Shown one piece after another: positions 34,465 through 46,484 of a stretch of 64,000 nucleotides of DNA (the first letter of the stretch is position 1; the number at the start of each line of letters is the position of its first letter). The notes beneath the pieces are model-generated. The model made no database searches. It was not told the DNA's origin and saw only the letters and a list, made by a program, of their open reading frames with translations. A program made the translations under genes and the position numbers. The DNA is from Karstenula rhodostoma CBS 690.94 (Eukaryota > Ascomycota > Dothideomycetes > Pleosporales > Didymosphaeriaceae), in NCBI GenBank assembly GCA_010093485.1, contig MU001493.1:1639601-1703600 (forward strand), read 5' to 3'.

Positions 34465-35183
34465 AAGATTCGAAACGCGCAACGAAGCTTGATCTGGAAT
34501 TGAGACTCGGATTGTTGGAGGATTGGCCTAGCATGGCTGGAAGAGCTACGTAGACACAGATATGGGGTATGTGGTGGTTGTGTATGCCGTGGACAGTTTG
34601 GGGTCCATCTCGGAATGATATCCTGCAATAGATGATTTGGCGGGCATTGTACATAGAACGGCTTTTACTATATATACTACTATCTACTCGTCGTTCCTGC
34701 GGTTCTCAACCCTCGGCTCTGCTTGATAGATTTCGTTCTACGACTCGTCTGTCATTCCATTCACCTTTACACTGACACGGTGATGCAGCATCATTCTCAA
34801 GATCGGCAGAAGGTAAGAACATTGATTTTATACAAAGGCCGTTCGGAACAAAAAGAAGTCAAAAGCTGAAAGCAGTACATGGGTGGTATATCAAGCAGAA
34901 GCGTCCTTCCAATCCAATCCAGGCTCTCGGGGTCGACCAGTGTTCCAGCTCGGGCCCAACTCCTTTACCCAGATCAAACCAAATCCATCAAGGCTGTTGC
35001 CTGTAGTGTCCAATCCTATCCAAATGAACGCCAATCGCTCTGATCCAGGCCTGGCTCTCTTGGGAGACCGGGCCAGAGCTATGCTTCGCGGAATGCACGC
35101 CGATCGTTTCGATTTTCAAGGTATAATGTGAACAAAACAAACAAATCATTCAAGGACAATCTTCGTCCATTAGCAAAAGCCAA
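34465..35183. other. Intergenic between convergent genes
   Basis: 719 bp between the sym1 and UPF0658 stops. It is AT-leaning and presumably holds both 3' UTRs. No gene or repeat was noticed. Confidence 0.4.
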
Positions 35184-36319
35184 TCAGTCAATCTCCATCC
35201 GCTGCACTGGTGCTGGCCCACTCAAGCTCGGCATTTCGTTTGCGTAGCCCTTGCCCTCGCTGCCCCTGCCGACACTCTTCTCGTTGACAAACGGCTTCAG
35301 TCCCTTGTTGAAGTTGTGTGTGCAAATGCACGCCGTGATAATGGTGATGATAAGGAGCAGGATGGTTAGGACGGCGAAACTTGTCAGCGACTTTCGCGCA
35401 GGCTTGTAATCTTCGAGCCGCGCTGCATTAGCGGCGTACATACGGACAAGCTTGAACAGGAAGTAACCCAGGGCAATGAAGTAGATGACGATGACAACAA
35501 TCATACCGGCCACGGATTCCCGGCGGACCCACCATGCGGCCAGGAAAAGCAGGACGAAGGTGATGACCAGTGCTGCCGCCGTGAGCCCAAGTTCTACGGT
35601 GGAGGTATTTTCGACGACGACAAGGAACTGGACCGTAAATGCAAGGAAGAAGAAGAAGTCGAACTTCAACAGCGCAATGTAAATCTGTGCATGTCAGTTA
35701 GTAATTGCGAGGGGTGGATGAGTGGATGATGAGCAAGGCGTACCTGGTAAGTGAGATAGCGCCTCTTCATACGCAAATCCGCGGAGATGTGCTTGTAGAT
35801 GGTCCAGGCAAACTCATCGTACAGCTTCCAAGCAATGAAAGCAAAGACGACGGTAGCTACCGCCATCAAGATGGGAAGAGCAATGAGTTCGGCGCGAATC
35901 TCGGTCCACACAAACAGGTCGTCGAGCCCTTGGAGTTTCTTGAGCGCAGTGATGGCCTCGTCGATCTGGTCGAACTGGATTGCGGCGTAGATGAGGATAC
36001 CGAGGTTATATATGACCAGGCCAATGACCTGGATAGTGTTCTTCTGGGCGAGTGCATCGTAGACTAGGGCAATCTGGTAGATGTAACCGAACATGAAGAC
36101 GGCGAGATAGGTGGGGATTGTGCGCGACTCGTTGTGGTCGTCGACGTTCTCCTTGAGCGCATTCTGGAAGCGGGCGAAGACATAGCTGGGTGGGTCAGGT
36201 CAACAGGTGCGCAGCAGGGAGCAGGAGCAGACGTACGCTTCGAGGACGAGGGCGATGACGGCCTGGGTGACGGCGGTCAATAGGAAGGCCCAGGTCCACC
36301 TGGTGTTGGGGATGTACAT
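35184..36319 (-). CDS. UPF0658 Golgi membrane protein (multi-pass), start uncertain
   Basis: Exons are 36319-36237, 36185-35744 and 35684-35184, phases 2 and 0, giving 341 residues from the Met at 36319. About seven or eight hydrophobic helices alternate with short loops, for example WAFLLTAVTQAVIALVLEA, IPTYLAVFMFGYIYQIALVY, VIGLVIYNLGILIYAAIQ and VAGMIVVIVIYFIALGYFLF. The pattern RTIPTYLAVF...YDAL..KNTIQVIGL fits the fungal UPF0658 family, which is reported at the Golgi. The biochemical role is unknown. The frame stays open upstream to a possible acceptor at 36519 and reads a Pro/Gln/Tyr-rich stretch ending ARRKRR before Met 36319, with no ATG in it. The true start may therefore lie in an upstream exon. 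Confidence 0.82.
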
Positions 36320-36519
36320 TCTGCGCTTCCTTCTCGCGACGGGCGGCAGTTCTGTGGGGAAGCCCTCGCGGTGGTGGTAGCCGCCTGGCTGGGGCTGGAA
36401 GGGCTGGGGCTGAGAGTGCGGTGGGTAGTTGTAGTTGTGGTCGAGCGGCTGGCCTCCGAGGAGGGAAGTTCGTGCCTCGTGGTGAGAAATTTTGGCGGGA
36501 GGGACAGCCGGTGGACGGC

Positions 36520-37975
36520 TGAATGGGGTGGATCAAGTGGGTGCGCTGGCGTTGGGCGGGAGGAGCAGCGTGCGACTCTGCGCGGGGGGCGTGGGCGTGG
36601 GCGTGGGCGCGCGTGGACAGAGCGACCGGCGGCGATGTGAAGGCAGACAGGGCTGAGGCTGAGACGGGGGTGAGGCACAGGGTCGTCCGCTGGGCTGCAG
36701 TGGGTGGACCGTGGCAGTGCGCGACGCTGAAACGGATCGTGGTGCGCGTTGGGCTTCTGAAACGGCGTCTGGCCGCGAACGACAGCTGGGCGGAATGCTC
36801 GAGGGCGCGGCAGGGGCGGCGGGGAGCGAGCGGGCGGCGGGCGGCGGGAGCGAGGGCAGAGACAGGCGGCAGGCGACAGGCGACGGTTGCGCAAGGTGTT
36901 GTTTAACAATGGGCCTGCAGCGGAGGAGGAGAAGCAGGCCACGGGCTGCGGCTGGTGCGGTGCTGACCCCGTCCCCGTCGTGTCGTGTGGAGCTGGGCTG
37001 GGCTGAAAAGCGCCGGATAGCGGCCAACTAGAGACAGCACTACAGCAGCGTTCGCCCACTGCCGGTACCTGTTCCTGGCGGGCAAGACAAGCGCCGACGC
37101 GGTGCAGTCTGGGGGGGGAGGGAGGGGGGACAGTGGGAAAAAGGAGATGGATCTCAGCAGCAACAACGGCGCACGAGAAGAAGACCAGGCCGCTCCCAGC
37201 CAGCCTGTTTCGAGACCATCATCTCGCGTGACGGCGATGCTGACCTTGGCGCAAAAGCTTTCGTCCTCTGTCCCTGTCCTCTGTCCTGGCAGCGAGCACA
37301 GCCGCGCGAGAGGTTAAATTTAGGACCCCCCAGCCACACGCGCGGGAGCGGTGGGGACCTCCAGGGTGGACATGTCGTCAACCTACATGCAGAGCAGTCG
37401 AGCAACCTGGCTGACGCCGTGCCCGGCTTTTGTTATGCCGTGCTGCCTTCGTTTCACGCTCGTCTCTCTAGACTACCCCGCGCCCATGTTTCCTTCAAAC
37501 ACGGTGCCGCATGACCGTGCGAGCATCGCAATCCTCGACAGTTCCGAGTCCGCTCGAGCACCCTCCTGTTCCGGACCAGCTTCAGGTCTATTAGCTTCAC
37601 ACATGGCCCAGCCAGAACTTCGCTGTTGATCATCCACGCCAAGTGGCAACGATGCATTCAAGGCACTTGTCATGTGTGCCATAAACTCAGGGAACAGTAC
37701 TATCTGCAACCTTGCCCATCTGATGCGCTGTATAGAGCCATCAACCCCAACACTCCAATGCTATGGCCCCATCCGATACGCATACTGCTGCTGGCGCCCA
37801 GCTGAACTAGAGGCCTCTCACCCGTCAAACCCTTCTCGTATCCCAGCGTCGACTGCCAGATCGGCGTTGAGTCATGGGTATTTGGCACCAGCCGATCACT
37901 TCTCACCTCATCAATCGTCCCGTTGAAGCTGATTGTTGCGTTGCCCGTGAGTAGAGTGCCTTCCCCAAGTACTTC
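36520..37975. promoter_or_regulatory. GC-rich intergenic region upstream of the UPF0658 gene
   Basis: The part 36,520-37,200 is very GC-rich with G-runs on the plus strand. It probably contains the UPF0658 5' leader and possibly its first exon. Large frames here on both strands follow the base bias. The part 37,320-37,975 shows nothing recognisable. Confidence 0.4.
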
Positions 37976-38465
37976 TCATTCGCGCACGTCCAACACATAC
38001 TGGACCGAACTGATGTCCTGAATATCCTTAACGGGCCCGGTATCCATGTTTCCAGACGGCAAAATTTCCAGCCCGGCGTTCCAGAATTTCAAACTGAAAG
38101 CCAAAGGATTGGCAGCGTCGTGATCCTCCTGCACAATGTGCCCATTTGTCTGCGTCACAGCCAGAAGTGAGGCGTTATAGGATACAATGATGGGTCCTGG
38201 CGCAAATCTCCCACAATCTGCCTGCTGGAAAGTGTTATGCGGCTGCAGACGAATTGTCGTAGTGCCATTGTAGTACCTGTCAAGTGATCAGCACTAAAGT
38301 TGGAGGTTTCAGCAAGATGGTTTACGAGCCCGCCCAGCGGTACAAATAGTAAATCAACCCCGTAATGTTATCGGGCCTGAGGTTCGATAACGGATCCATG
38401 TCGACGTCGGAAGCGAGAACTCCCTGCAGCAGTGTGACCGGAAGCAGCCACGCCTTGCACCCCAT
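37976..38465 (-). CDS. Small secreted protein of unknown function
   Basis: Exons are 38465-38326 and 38276-37976. The 49 bp intron has a GTAAAC donor and a GACAG acceptor, phase 2, giving 146 residues. The N-terminus MGCKAWLLPVTLLQGVLA is a good signal peptide, with cleavage probably after Ala 18. The mature part has three N-glycosylation sequons (near NIT, NGT and NAS), aromatic pairs (IYYLYRW, SYYNG) and only one Cys (ADCGRF), so it is not a typical Cys-rich effector. The pattern TIRLQPHNTFQQADCGRFAPGPIIVSYN suggests a beta-sandwich. It may be a surface or secreted protein. I do not recognise the family. It is divergent from TIM10. Confidence 0.72.
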
Positions 38466-39237
38466 CTTGAGGTGAAGCAGAGTGCGCTATCTTGCGCGCG
38501 TGATGGCAACGTACGAATCTGCACGCCGGTGTATATGCTATGCTGTCAACAACGCGGTGGAAAGCTGGCAGGTGCAAAGTGAATCGTATTGCATGGGATC
38601 TGGTGAGGGGAAGTATCGTGGCGACAGGCTCAGGCTGAGCGGCTTGATTGGGAAAGAATGCGTGAGACCCATGCGTGCCCGAGCTGGAGGTGACACAGAG
38701 CTTCGACTGGCAACGAAGCACGCATTGCACGTCGCGCGCATGGGGCTCTATTTATGGCTCTCGAGGTGACCCCGAATTGAACTTTGACGTGAATTCAACG
38801 TGTGTTTTGTAGGAGCCACGAAAGGTATACAGGCCGAAGCGTCCATCGCTAGCAAGCTCGGCAGCTCCGCCAACGGTGATGTAGGCCCTTCTACCAGTCG
38901 AGACGAAGACCACGAGTTTTGTTTGGCCCTGCGCACCTCCGAGAGCTGTGACTGACTGGAGAGATGTCGCTGAGCAAGGAATGGTGAGGTGGACCGCGAG
39001 CGAAGCGTACCTATGCGAGGACCAGCGAGGTACGTCAACACGGTCCAAAACACTAGTGGCACAGGCACCAAGGCTCCCAAAGCTCGGTCTTTTTCTCTCC
39101 GCGCGCATCACCACCATCACCACCATCGCATCCCTCGCAAACCACGCGAACTATACATCTCCATCGCCCAAAGGCCACGCATTCCGTGCTCTACGACCCA
39201 AACCCTCCCGCCATCGTGCAACACATCAACCGCCATA
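38466..39237. promoter_or_regulatory. Divergent region between the secreted protein and TIM10
   Basis: 772 bp between two divergent starts. A minus-strand frame at 38752-39126 is open, but no splice model or motif supports it. A CACCACCATCACCACCAT run lies near 39107. Confidence 0.4.
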
Positions 39238-39606
39238 ATGTCGTTCCTCTTCGGCCGCCAACCGCAGCTCTCCTCCGAGCAGAAGATTGCCCAGGCAGAA
39301 GCAGAAATCGACATGGTCTCGGACATGTACGCCCGGTACGTTCCACTCCCCCCATCTTCGCATCGTCGCCACTGTCAGCTGGGACACGCCGCTGACTTTC
39401 TCTGGTGGTCTAGTCTGGTCCAGTCCTGCAGCAAGAAGTGCCTCGACACCTCTTACCGCGAAGCCGATCTCAACAAGGGCGAATCCGTCTGCCTCGACCG
39501 CTGCGTCGCCAAGTTCTTCGAGGTCAACGTCAAGGTTAGCGAAAAAATGCAAGGCGAGGCCCAAGGGAAGGCTTCCGGTGGAGCCATGTTCGGTGGAGGC
39601 ATGTAA
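39238..39606 (+). CDS. TIM10: Mitochondrial intermembrane-space chaperone Tim10
   Basis: Exons are 39238-39335 and 39414-39606, phase 2, giving 96 residues. Two twin CX3C motifs are present, CSKKC (38-42) and CLDRC (59-63), separated by 16 residues, exactly the small-Tim layout. The start [22 protein letters not shown] and the Gly/Met-rich tail fit Tim10. Tim9-Tim10 hexamers carry hydrophobic precursors across the intermembrane space to TIM22 and SAM. The 78 bp intron interrupts just before the first CX3C motif. Confidence 0.96.
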   Translation: MSFLFGRQPQLSSEQKIAQAEAEIDMVSDMYARYVPLPPSSHRRHCQLGHAADFLWWSSLVQSCSKKCLDTSYREADLNKGESVCLDRCVAKFFEVNVKVSEKMQGEAQGKASGGAMFGGGM

Positions 39607-40160
39607 ACAAGTCAGCCCTATGGGCAGGGCGAAGCTGGATGCGCCAACAGACAACGCCAAGGGGGAGCGAGTGAGATTCGGTGGCCGTGGAGGTCAAGGA
39701 GACGGGGGGAAGAGAGAGCGCGAAGACTAATCACCGCTTCACGTACATGGCGCTCTACGGGTTATCTGGGTCGGGAATCGGCATTGTACAATAAATTTTA
39801 TCGGATTGAGCAAGGTGCTCGGAGTGGTACGATATGCAAGATGCAAATGGTACTCAAACCATGAACCAACACCCGAATGCTTAAACCGGCAAGGAACAGG
39901 CTCGGACAGACTTGGTTGCGTGAGGCTTCGTCATCCACCGCAAACCATTTGAACCAATATCGAGATCTGCGCTTATTGTCGCGCTTTGCAACAAGGGCAG
40001 GTTTGAAAATCTCCTGCATGTGAGAAACAACGGTGCTACAGCCCATTCGTATCCAGTGTATGCTGAACAGAGCGCGCGATGCTCAAAACCTGCATTGTTA
40101 GTTTCCTCTTTTGACGTCAAGGCACAAGCAGCCCACTTACCTCCGTCATGCATCCTGAGG
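39607..40160. other. Intergenic between convergent genes
   Basis: This contains the TIM10 3' UTR and the end of the basic Ser-rich protein gene. No gene or repeat was noticed. Confidence 0.4.
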
Positions 40161-42728
40161 TCATCCTTCCATAACCTCTCGCTGTGGATTAGGCGTCGAA
40201 CGCGAGGCCGTCGATGGAGACAATGGAAACGCAGAATCCCAGGCGTTGCGAAGCAGGTCCTTGATCAACTGCACAGTCTCCTCGTCAAGATCCCCTTCGC
40301 AAAGTTTGAAGAGTCTTCCCAGCTCAACTGCCGATCTCTGCATACTTAGCTCTGCCTGACGAGCACATTGCCTTGCCTGCGTAGCCGCAATCTGTGCGGT
40401 TTTACAAGCGTCAACAGAAGCGAGAAGAGCCTGTCTCGTTTGCACCGTTAGAATCAGTTCATCTAACATGCGAGCACGATGGATCAGGGCAGTACAGACC
40501 TGAGCGATTTCGAGGCCGCGTAGACGGACCGAAGATGTCTCGGGAAGCTGCGAAGCCTGATCCATAATCTTGTTAACGGTGGTCACTGCGTCCGGTGTAG
40601 TAGTTGCTGGAGGGGGCGGTCCGGCACTGGACGGTGGCACAGGCTGGGTATTGCCATCCTGCCCCTCGGGCACTGTGCGACGGGTCGTCTCCCCGTTTTC
40701 CCTCTGAGTGTGAAGACCGGGGAAGCTTTTGAACCGACCTCCAAACGCGCTTCCGAGAAGTGACGAACGCTTCGGTACTGCAGGTACAGGAGGAGTCTTT
40801 TCCTTCGTGTCTCGGAATGGAAGCATATTTCTGAGGCTTCGCTTGGGTTTGACTCCCTTCTCGCCAGTACTCTGGTTCCCACTTTTCCGCGAAGGCTTGC
40901 TGTCGTTCTTCGAATGAGTCTCTGAGTGTTCAGACTTCAGCTCACTTGACCGGCTGGGACTGTTTGCAGGCTTTCGCAATACGGCACGTTGGTTCAACAT
41001 ACTTGTGTTGCGCGAAGACGCCACCGTAGATCTGGCATAACCGGGCGAAGCTTCAGCGCGGGGGGGTGGCGGGCTTGGACGAGGGCCAGTATTGGATCGA
41101 CTCGTGTTTGGAAATCTCTGTGGAGTAGCAAGGCGTTGATCGATGCTGGCGGACGCTACCATGGGTAGCTTCGGGGTGACCTTAAGAGAACGTTTTCGGA
41201 CGGTAACGTTGCTCTTCTGGGTAGGAGTGCTCCAAGGTGAGTCAGACGTCGGTCGCAGTTCGCCAAGTGTAGAAAGCCGAGTGGCCGCACGTTCCGTGAT
41301 AGTTTGATGTGTCCTTGACCTGCTAACACCAGCAGACAACCGCGACATTGTGCGGCTGGTGATTGTGCTGAGAGATCCTTGCCTCAACGTAGACTTGGTG
41401 GTGTTGTCTGGCAAAGGAGGCACTTTGCCAAGTAGAATACTGTCTGCCTCGTCGGAAATTCTAAGCAATGGGCCAGGCTCTGACTTCGATGAGTGATCCG
41501 AAATACGCTTGGTTCGATACCCCGGTTCTTCAACATGTGGTTCGTCATCATATATTGACGAGCCAGCCGCCTGGCTCCAAGATGACGCTGAGTGAGTTGA
41601 AGCACGGCGTAAGTTGGCATTGTGATAGGTGTCCATAGATTCGGACACGCCGTGTGCGTTGCTCATGCAGGTATCGCTCTCGCTAAGACTAGTCATACCA
41701 GAAGGGTTGTTGCCATCTGTATTCAGAAGAGGCCACTGGGCATCACCCGTTCTGGCTTCTCGACGTCGAGATGCAGCCGTGACTACGGTGTGGACCATCT
41801 GCGATTCATGTGATGTGACAGTAAGAGGAACATGGGCTCTTTTTGAGCTAAGTCGCGGTGGAACAACGACCTTCCTGGCGAGCGGACTCTCCAGAGCCCC
41901 CTCATCGGGTGTCGTGAGGGCGTGTATAATCATGTGCGGGGCGAGATCCTCTTCAGAGTCGGTCTGTGATGATTTCACACGAGGCAATGTTGATGAACCA
42001 GCCCTCCGTTCGTGACGACCCGTTGACAATCCATATGGATGATCTAAGGCACCAGTTGTTAGCTCATGTTGCTCAAAAAGCGACACGGATTCAGCGAGGG
42101 AAAAGCTGGGAGCTGTAGCATTAGCGGTATTAGTATCCTGGCTTCTTCCATCACCCTCCGAAGCAACGTTTTCCGGTGAGAGAGCTGGCCATTCCGCAGA
42201 CGAAGGCGTGACTTCGATGTCAGCGTCGATCAAGGTGCGCTGTGCCCTGGGGGAGTTCAAGGGATTCATGACCTGTAGAGCTGGTGGGCTCGGGAGTGGC
42301 TTGTGTGCGTTCACAAGAGAGTCTCGCTCTGCGTTCTACGCGCCTGTCAGCATGGTGTTTCTATGGCTAACGGGGTAGGTGCTGACTTGGAGTATGGCAG
42401 AGCCAATGTCCATCGAAGTAGTTCCCTTAGTAAGATGAGTGTTTGCGGAACGCTGGGATGGAAGCAAGAATTCTGCTTGGTCGGGTGCAGCGATAACGGA
42501 ACCAGGCGACTTTCGCGGGATTCGCGAACCGATCAAAGGCGACGTAGTCGTTGCTGGAGAGTCTGGGCGAGGAACGTATCTGGCGGACCTGGATACGCTG
42601 ACTCGGAAAGGGTTACGGTTCTGCTGGCTGCTTTTCGATTTTGATGTGCGGTTTGGAAATGGCGGCGCTGGGCCAAGACTCCGAGGGTTCATGTTGAGAT
42701 ACTCGCGACCAAAGCCTTCAGCGCTCAT
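40161..42728 (-). CDS. Large basic Ser/Pro-rich protein with C-terminal helical domain
   Basis: Exons are 42728-42387 and 42335-40161, giving 838 residues. The 51 bp intron has a GTCAGC donor, a GCTGAC branch point and a GCGTAG acceptor. Without splicing the frame would stop at the TAG of the acceptor, which supports the intron. Residues 1-690 are Ser/Thr/Pro/Arg-rich and mostly disordered, with many SP and TP sites typical of CDK or MAPK substrates. The last 140 residues are helical: VNKIMDQASQLPETSSVRLR, then ALIHRARMLDELILTVQTRQ, a Cys/Ala/Gln-rich helix, and an acidic end before a short Ser-rich tail. The helical end looks like an interaction domain. I do not recognise a named family. A nuclear or cytoskeletal adaptor is possible but not shown. 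Confidence 0.75.
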
Positions 42729-43713
42729 ACGGATGTATGGCCATGGATCGAGTAGATCGCGAGGGTGCGGGCTTACTGTTTCGAGGGGCGATGAAGCGGG
42801 AAGAAATAATCAGCGCGCGCGGAAACATAAGGAAGGAACGCGCTGTTATCGACAAACAAACGAACGGCGGGAGATTAGCGCGTTGAATCGCTGCCTCATT
42901 GTCCAAGGTTTAATCGAGGTGAATGACACGACCTCGCCGTGAGTTATAGGTCACCGAAGCAACGAAACACTCGAGGAAGGAGCGTCTGACCGCCTTCCTG
43001 TTCGACCGCCCCATGTCCGCACCCAGCCACATGATAGTATGGGAGAGTAGCATCTTCTCTCGAGATTTGGAGCGTGTATATATTCTCATGAATGGCGGTA
43101 GTCAACCAGACCAGTGGGTGAGCTGTATCCCTCGAGCTTAGTAATGCACCGGAAACTTCATCCACGTTTACCAGCGCCTGTATATCTCAATGGAGAAAAG
43201 AGGATATGCAGGCAAATAATCCGCAGTCAAAGAGCAAGGAAACGTGATTCTTGGACCGGACAAGCTAGTTTCCCTACATGACTGCCGAAACAAGAATCGC
43301 GGTGTATGTGCGCTCTAAGCGCTGTGTAGAGCCCCAAAGATGATGCGTGTTTTATGATCGGATTATTCCTTCATCTCTTAAGACAATTCGACGCCTCACA
43401 CATAAATCGAGGGAGGAAAACATTACGCTGCGTCACCAGTGAGGTTCCCAGTTGAGAAGCAGCCGGACCATTACTAGATTATACCTCGTAAAATATTAGG
43501 GTGGGGATCCTCGCGACATGGTAGGTTTCTACAGTTGAACGCAATCGAAACCTGCGGTAGAGATTCGAGGAGGTAAGAGGATGGTTGTGATGTTGTCGAA
43601 GATCTAGCGCGCGGCGGCGGCACTAGTCGGCTTGTGCTCAAGCTTCGAAAATGCCACCTTAACACGCTCCATTCACACTATCTGCTTGCATTGATGAACT
43701 ACAGCCTACTACA
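42729..43713. promoter_or_regulatory. Divergent region upstream of GWT1
   Basis: About 1 kb between the start of the basic protein (-) and GWT1 (+). No gene is supported. The frames at 42,944-43,165 and 43,474-43,665 look random. Confidence 0.4.
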
Positions 43714-45250
43714 ATGGCAAAAGACTACAAGCAGCTCAAGACACAACATGTCTCCGGACATGTGGGAAGCTCGCTCTCCGACATCAACAGTGTTTCCCTC
43801 TCAATGCCTGTACCGTAGATGACCCACCCTTTAATGCGCCCACCCAGACTGACTGTGAGTGTGATAGCTGACGATCCTTTTATGGTCGGTCCTCCAATCG
43901 CGTATGCGTCAGTTCACGCCATACACCGCGAGCGCTTTCTTCATCGATCTCCTACTGAGTTGCGGCATAACACTCGTGGCGACGACGGTGTACTCATCCT
44001 CGCTATGGCTTTTAAACACCTTATTGGTAGCACCAGTAGCTATGATATATCTCACCAACTCGAGGCCAACAATGCCTAGACAAAGGAGCGCACGTCCACC
44101 AAAGAATTCCGACGATGCAGAGCAAGCGAAGTTGGACTCGCTCCCGATCAAGCCCTTTCTCACGAACTATCGCGGGTCCATGATGGTCATAACGTGCATT
44201 GCTATCCTAGCTGTAGACTTTCGCATCTTTCCGCGTCGCTTTGCCAAGGTGGAGAACTGGGGGACATCGTTGATGGATATGGGAGTAGGATCATTCGTAT
44301 TCACGAACGGGGTCGTATCCGTTCGATCGTCTTTGAAGACAGAGACAGGAAAGCTACCGTCTCTTCCTAAGAGGGTGTTTGCGTCCCTGAGACATGCGCT
44401 TCCACTGATTGTTCTGGGAACGGTCCGCCTGATATCAGTCAAAGGCCTTGACTATGCAGAGCATGTCACGGAATATGGCGTTCACTGGAACTTCTTCTTC
44501 ACGCTTGGGTTCATTCCTCCCTTCGTCGCAATTTTCCAGTCGCTTTTCGCCCTCGTACCATCATATGCAGTTCTCTCCTGCGCTCTAGCTGGCATTTACG
44601 AGATCGCGCTCGATAACACCAACCTCAGTGCGTTCATCCTTACCGCTCAACGCACTGATCTCCTCTCCAAGAATCGAGAAGGTATTTTCTCCTTCTTCGG
44701 TTACCTGGCCATTTTCCTCGCAGGCCAGTCACTTGGGACCTATGCTCTCCCCCGGCAGGTGCCGCTCAACAAAGACGCTGCGATAACAACATGGCTTCGG
44801 CAGTCGATCCTAGGCAAACTCGTCCTTTCTTCCGTCCTTTGGACCGCGCTATTCCACCTTTCCATTAGCTACTATGGCCTCGGTCTGGGTGTCTCACGGC
44901 GTCTCGCAAACTTACCCTACTTTCTCTGGGTGTGTTCATTCAACACCTACCATATTGCGATATGTTGCGCCATCGAAACACTCATATTTCCCAACCTTCA
45001 CAAAGCTGCGACAAGGGGAGAGGAGAAACAAAGGTGCCGGGAAGCAACAAGCCAAATCCTGCATGCTGTCAATCGGAATGGGTTAGCGGTGTTTCTGCTG
45101 GCAAATCTTCTTACAGGTCTCGTAAATTTGACGATGCCAACGCTGGACATGGGTGTGGTAAGTACTATGGCGGTATTGGTGGCATACATTACTTGTATAG
45201 CAGGGCTTGCTGTTTGGTTGGATCGAGCCGACGTTTCTATCAAGCTGTAG
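43714..45250 (+). CDS. GWT1: Gwt1, glucosaminyl-phosphatidylinositol acyltransferase
   Basis: Exon 1 is 43714-43809 and exon 2 is 43868-45250, giving 492 residues. The 58 bp intron has a GTACCG donor, a GACTGAC branch point and a GATAG acceptor. Exon 1 gives MAKDYKQLKTQHVSGHVGSS, the usual lumenal start, and joins to LTILLWSVLQSR then FTPYTA. About twelve to thirteen hydrophobic segments follow. Conserved stretches include VDFRIFPRRFAKVENWGTSLMDMGVG, near the acyl-transfer site, and GLDYAEHVTEYGVHWNFF. Gwt1 acylates the inositol ring of GlcN-PI in the endoplasmic reticulum, an early step of GPI-anchor synthesis needed for wall mannoproteins. Its length agrees with yeast Gwt1 (490). Confidence 0.96.
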
Positions 45251-45633
45251 ATATATGTATGTAGTACACAGACCGGTGCAGTATTATAGTGTCTCGATTT
45301 CTTCCTCCATGCCGCCTACAGTGTTGTTGTTCTATGATACAGCAGATACGATAGACGGTAATCAGTAACAGCCATGATAATGGTACGCGCGACGAGGCTC
45401 TTTTCAAATCATATACTCGCGAAACATACGTCCGAACGGTCCGCGGACATTCGTGTGGTGGGGACAGTCACGCGAAAACGCGTCAACACCGCGCCTGCCG
45501 TTAGCACAGACCCCACCTTCCTCGGCCACCAAGGCTTCCAACGCGCACCACTCCAGCTCCCTTTATAGCTTTCGTCTCATACTTTCCTTTTGCTCTAGAA
45601 CAACCTAGTGCCGTCAATGTGCGCAGCCTCGCA
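45251..45633. other. Intergenic, GWT1 terminator and Sfr1 promoter
   Basis: 383 bp without a gene. It holds the 3' UTR of GWT1 and the short promoter of the next co-directional gene, with no special signal seen. Confidence 0.4.
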
Positions 45634-46484
45634 ATGTCAACGCCGCAAGCGAAGCGACGCCGGCTGAATGATGCTACCAAGACACTGCACAAGCCCTTCA
45701 AATCACCCTTCCGCACACCGCTCAAGCCAAACCTCGGCTCCGATCCGCCCTCTTCGGATCCCCCAGAGATCGGCACTCCCTCAGTGCCGACAGCATCGAA
45801 CAGCAGCATCGTTCAGGAGCGCCCAGTTTCCTACCGGCCCAGCCCCGACCATTCGACTACAGACGTAGCAAAGCCGCTCCTGCAACGATCTAGCCTCCCG
45901 ACACCTACGCGCCCACGGCCCTTGCAAAAGAAGGCGACGCCTTCCAAACCAGGTCTGAGGCGGGAGATTGTCGACCTTCGCAACGATATTCAGATACTTT
46001 CACAAGCGCATGCGCTCGCAACATCGTCGAAGGACAATGACCTACTCATTCTCGTCGAGCGTTGGCGTACAGCGAGTCGCGCTGCAGCCGAGGAGCTGTT
46101 CGCTACGACCCGCGATAGAGTGAACCGCATGGGTGGAGTAGGCGCCTGGAAAGATCGGGAAAGGGAGCAGAAAGAGTGGAAAATCAAGGCTGAGAGAGAA
46201 GAGATGGAGGCCGAAAGGGAGCGGCTCGAGGAGGCTAGGGATAATGGTGAAGTCAGTGAAGATGTATACGAGCAGTATACTAACGCAGGAATGGGCGCCG
46301 AGCAAGAAGAAAAAGAGACGTTCAAAGCTGCGGACGATGACGTGAGTTGACTGTCAAAGCTCGGTGTCAGGCAATTGTACTGATCATTTCGCAGTCTTTC
46401 ACTATGGACATGATGTTGAAGACGCTCAACATAGATCTTAATCTGATCGGCTACAACAAGGAAGCGCAGCGATGGGACGGATGA
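45634..46484 (+). CDS. Sfr1/Mei5-like recombination mediator
   Basis: Exons are 45634-46341 and 46395-46484, phase 0, giving 265 residues. An in-frame ATG at 45619 would add five residues. The MSTPQAKRRRLN start is preferred. Residues 1-105 are Pro/Ser/Lys-rich and disordered with paired SPFRTPLKP-type segments, as in Sfr1. Residues about 110-225 form a coiled coil (REIVDLRNDIQILSQAHAL, then a long Glu/Arg helix). The final exon gives SFTMDMMLKTLNIDLNLIGY, then W-D-G, the conserved C-terminal block of the Mei5/Sfr1 family. Sfr1 with Swi5 stabilises Rad51 and Dmc1 filaments in strand exchange. No Swi5 gene is in the window. Confidence 0.83.

Noticed and set aside
36277..37059. 260-codon minus-strand frame over the UPF0658 first exon
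   Set aside because: Out of frame with the family-matching exon and made of Pro/Ser/Arg low complexity from GC-rich DNA.
38752..39126. 124-codon minus-strand frame between the secreted protein and TIM10
   Set aside because: No signal peptide, no recognisable motif and no splice support; left as intergenic.
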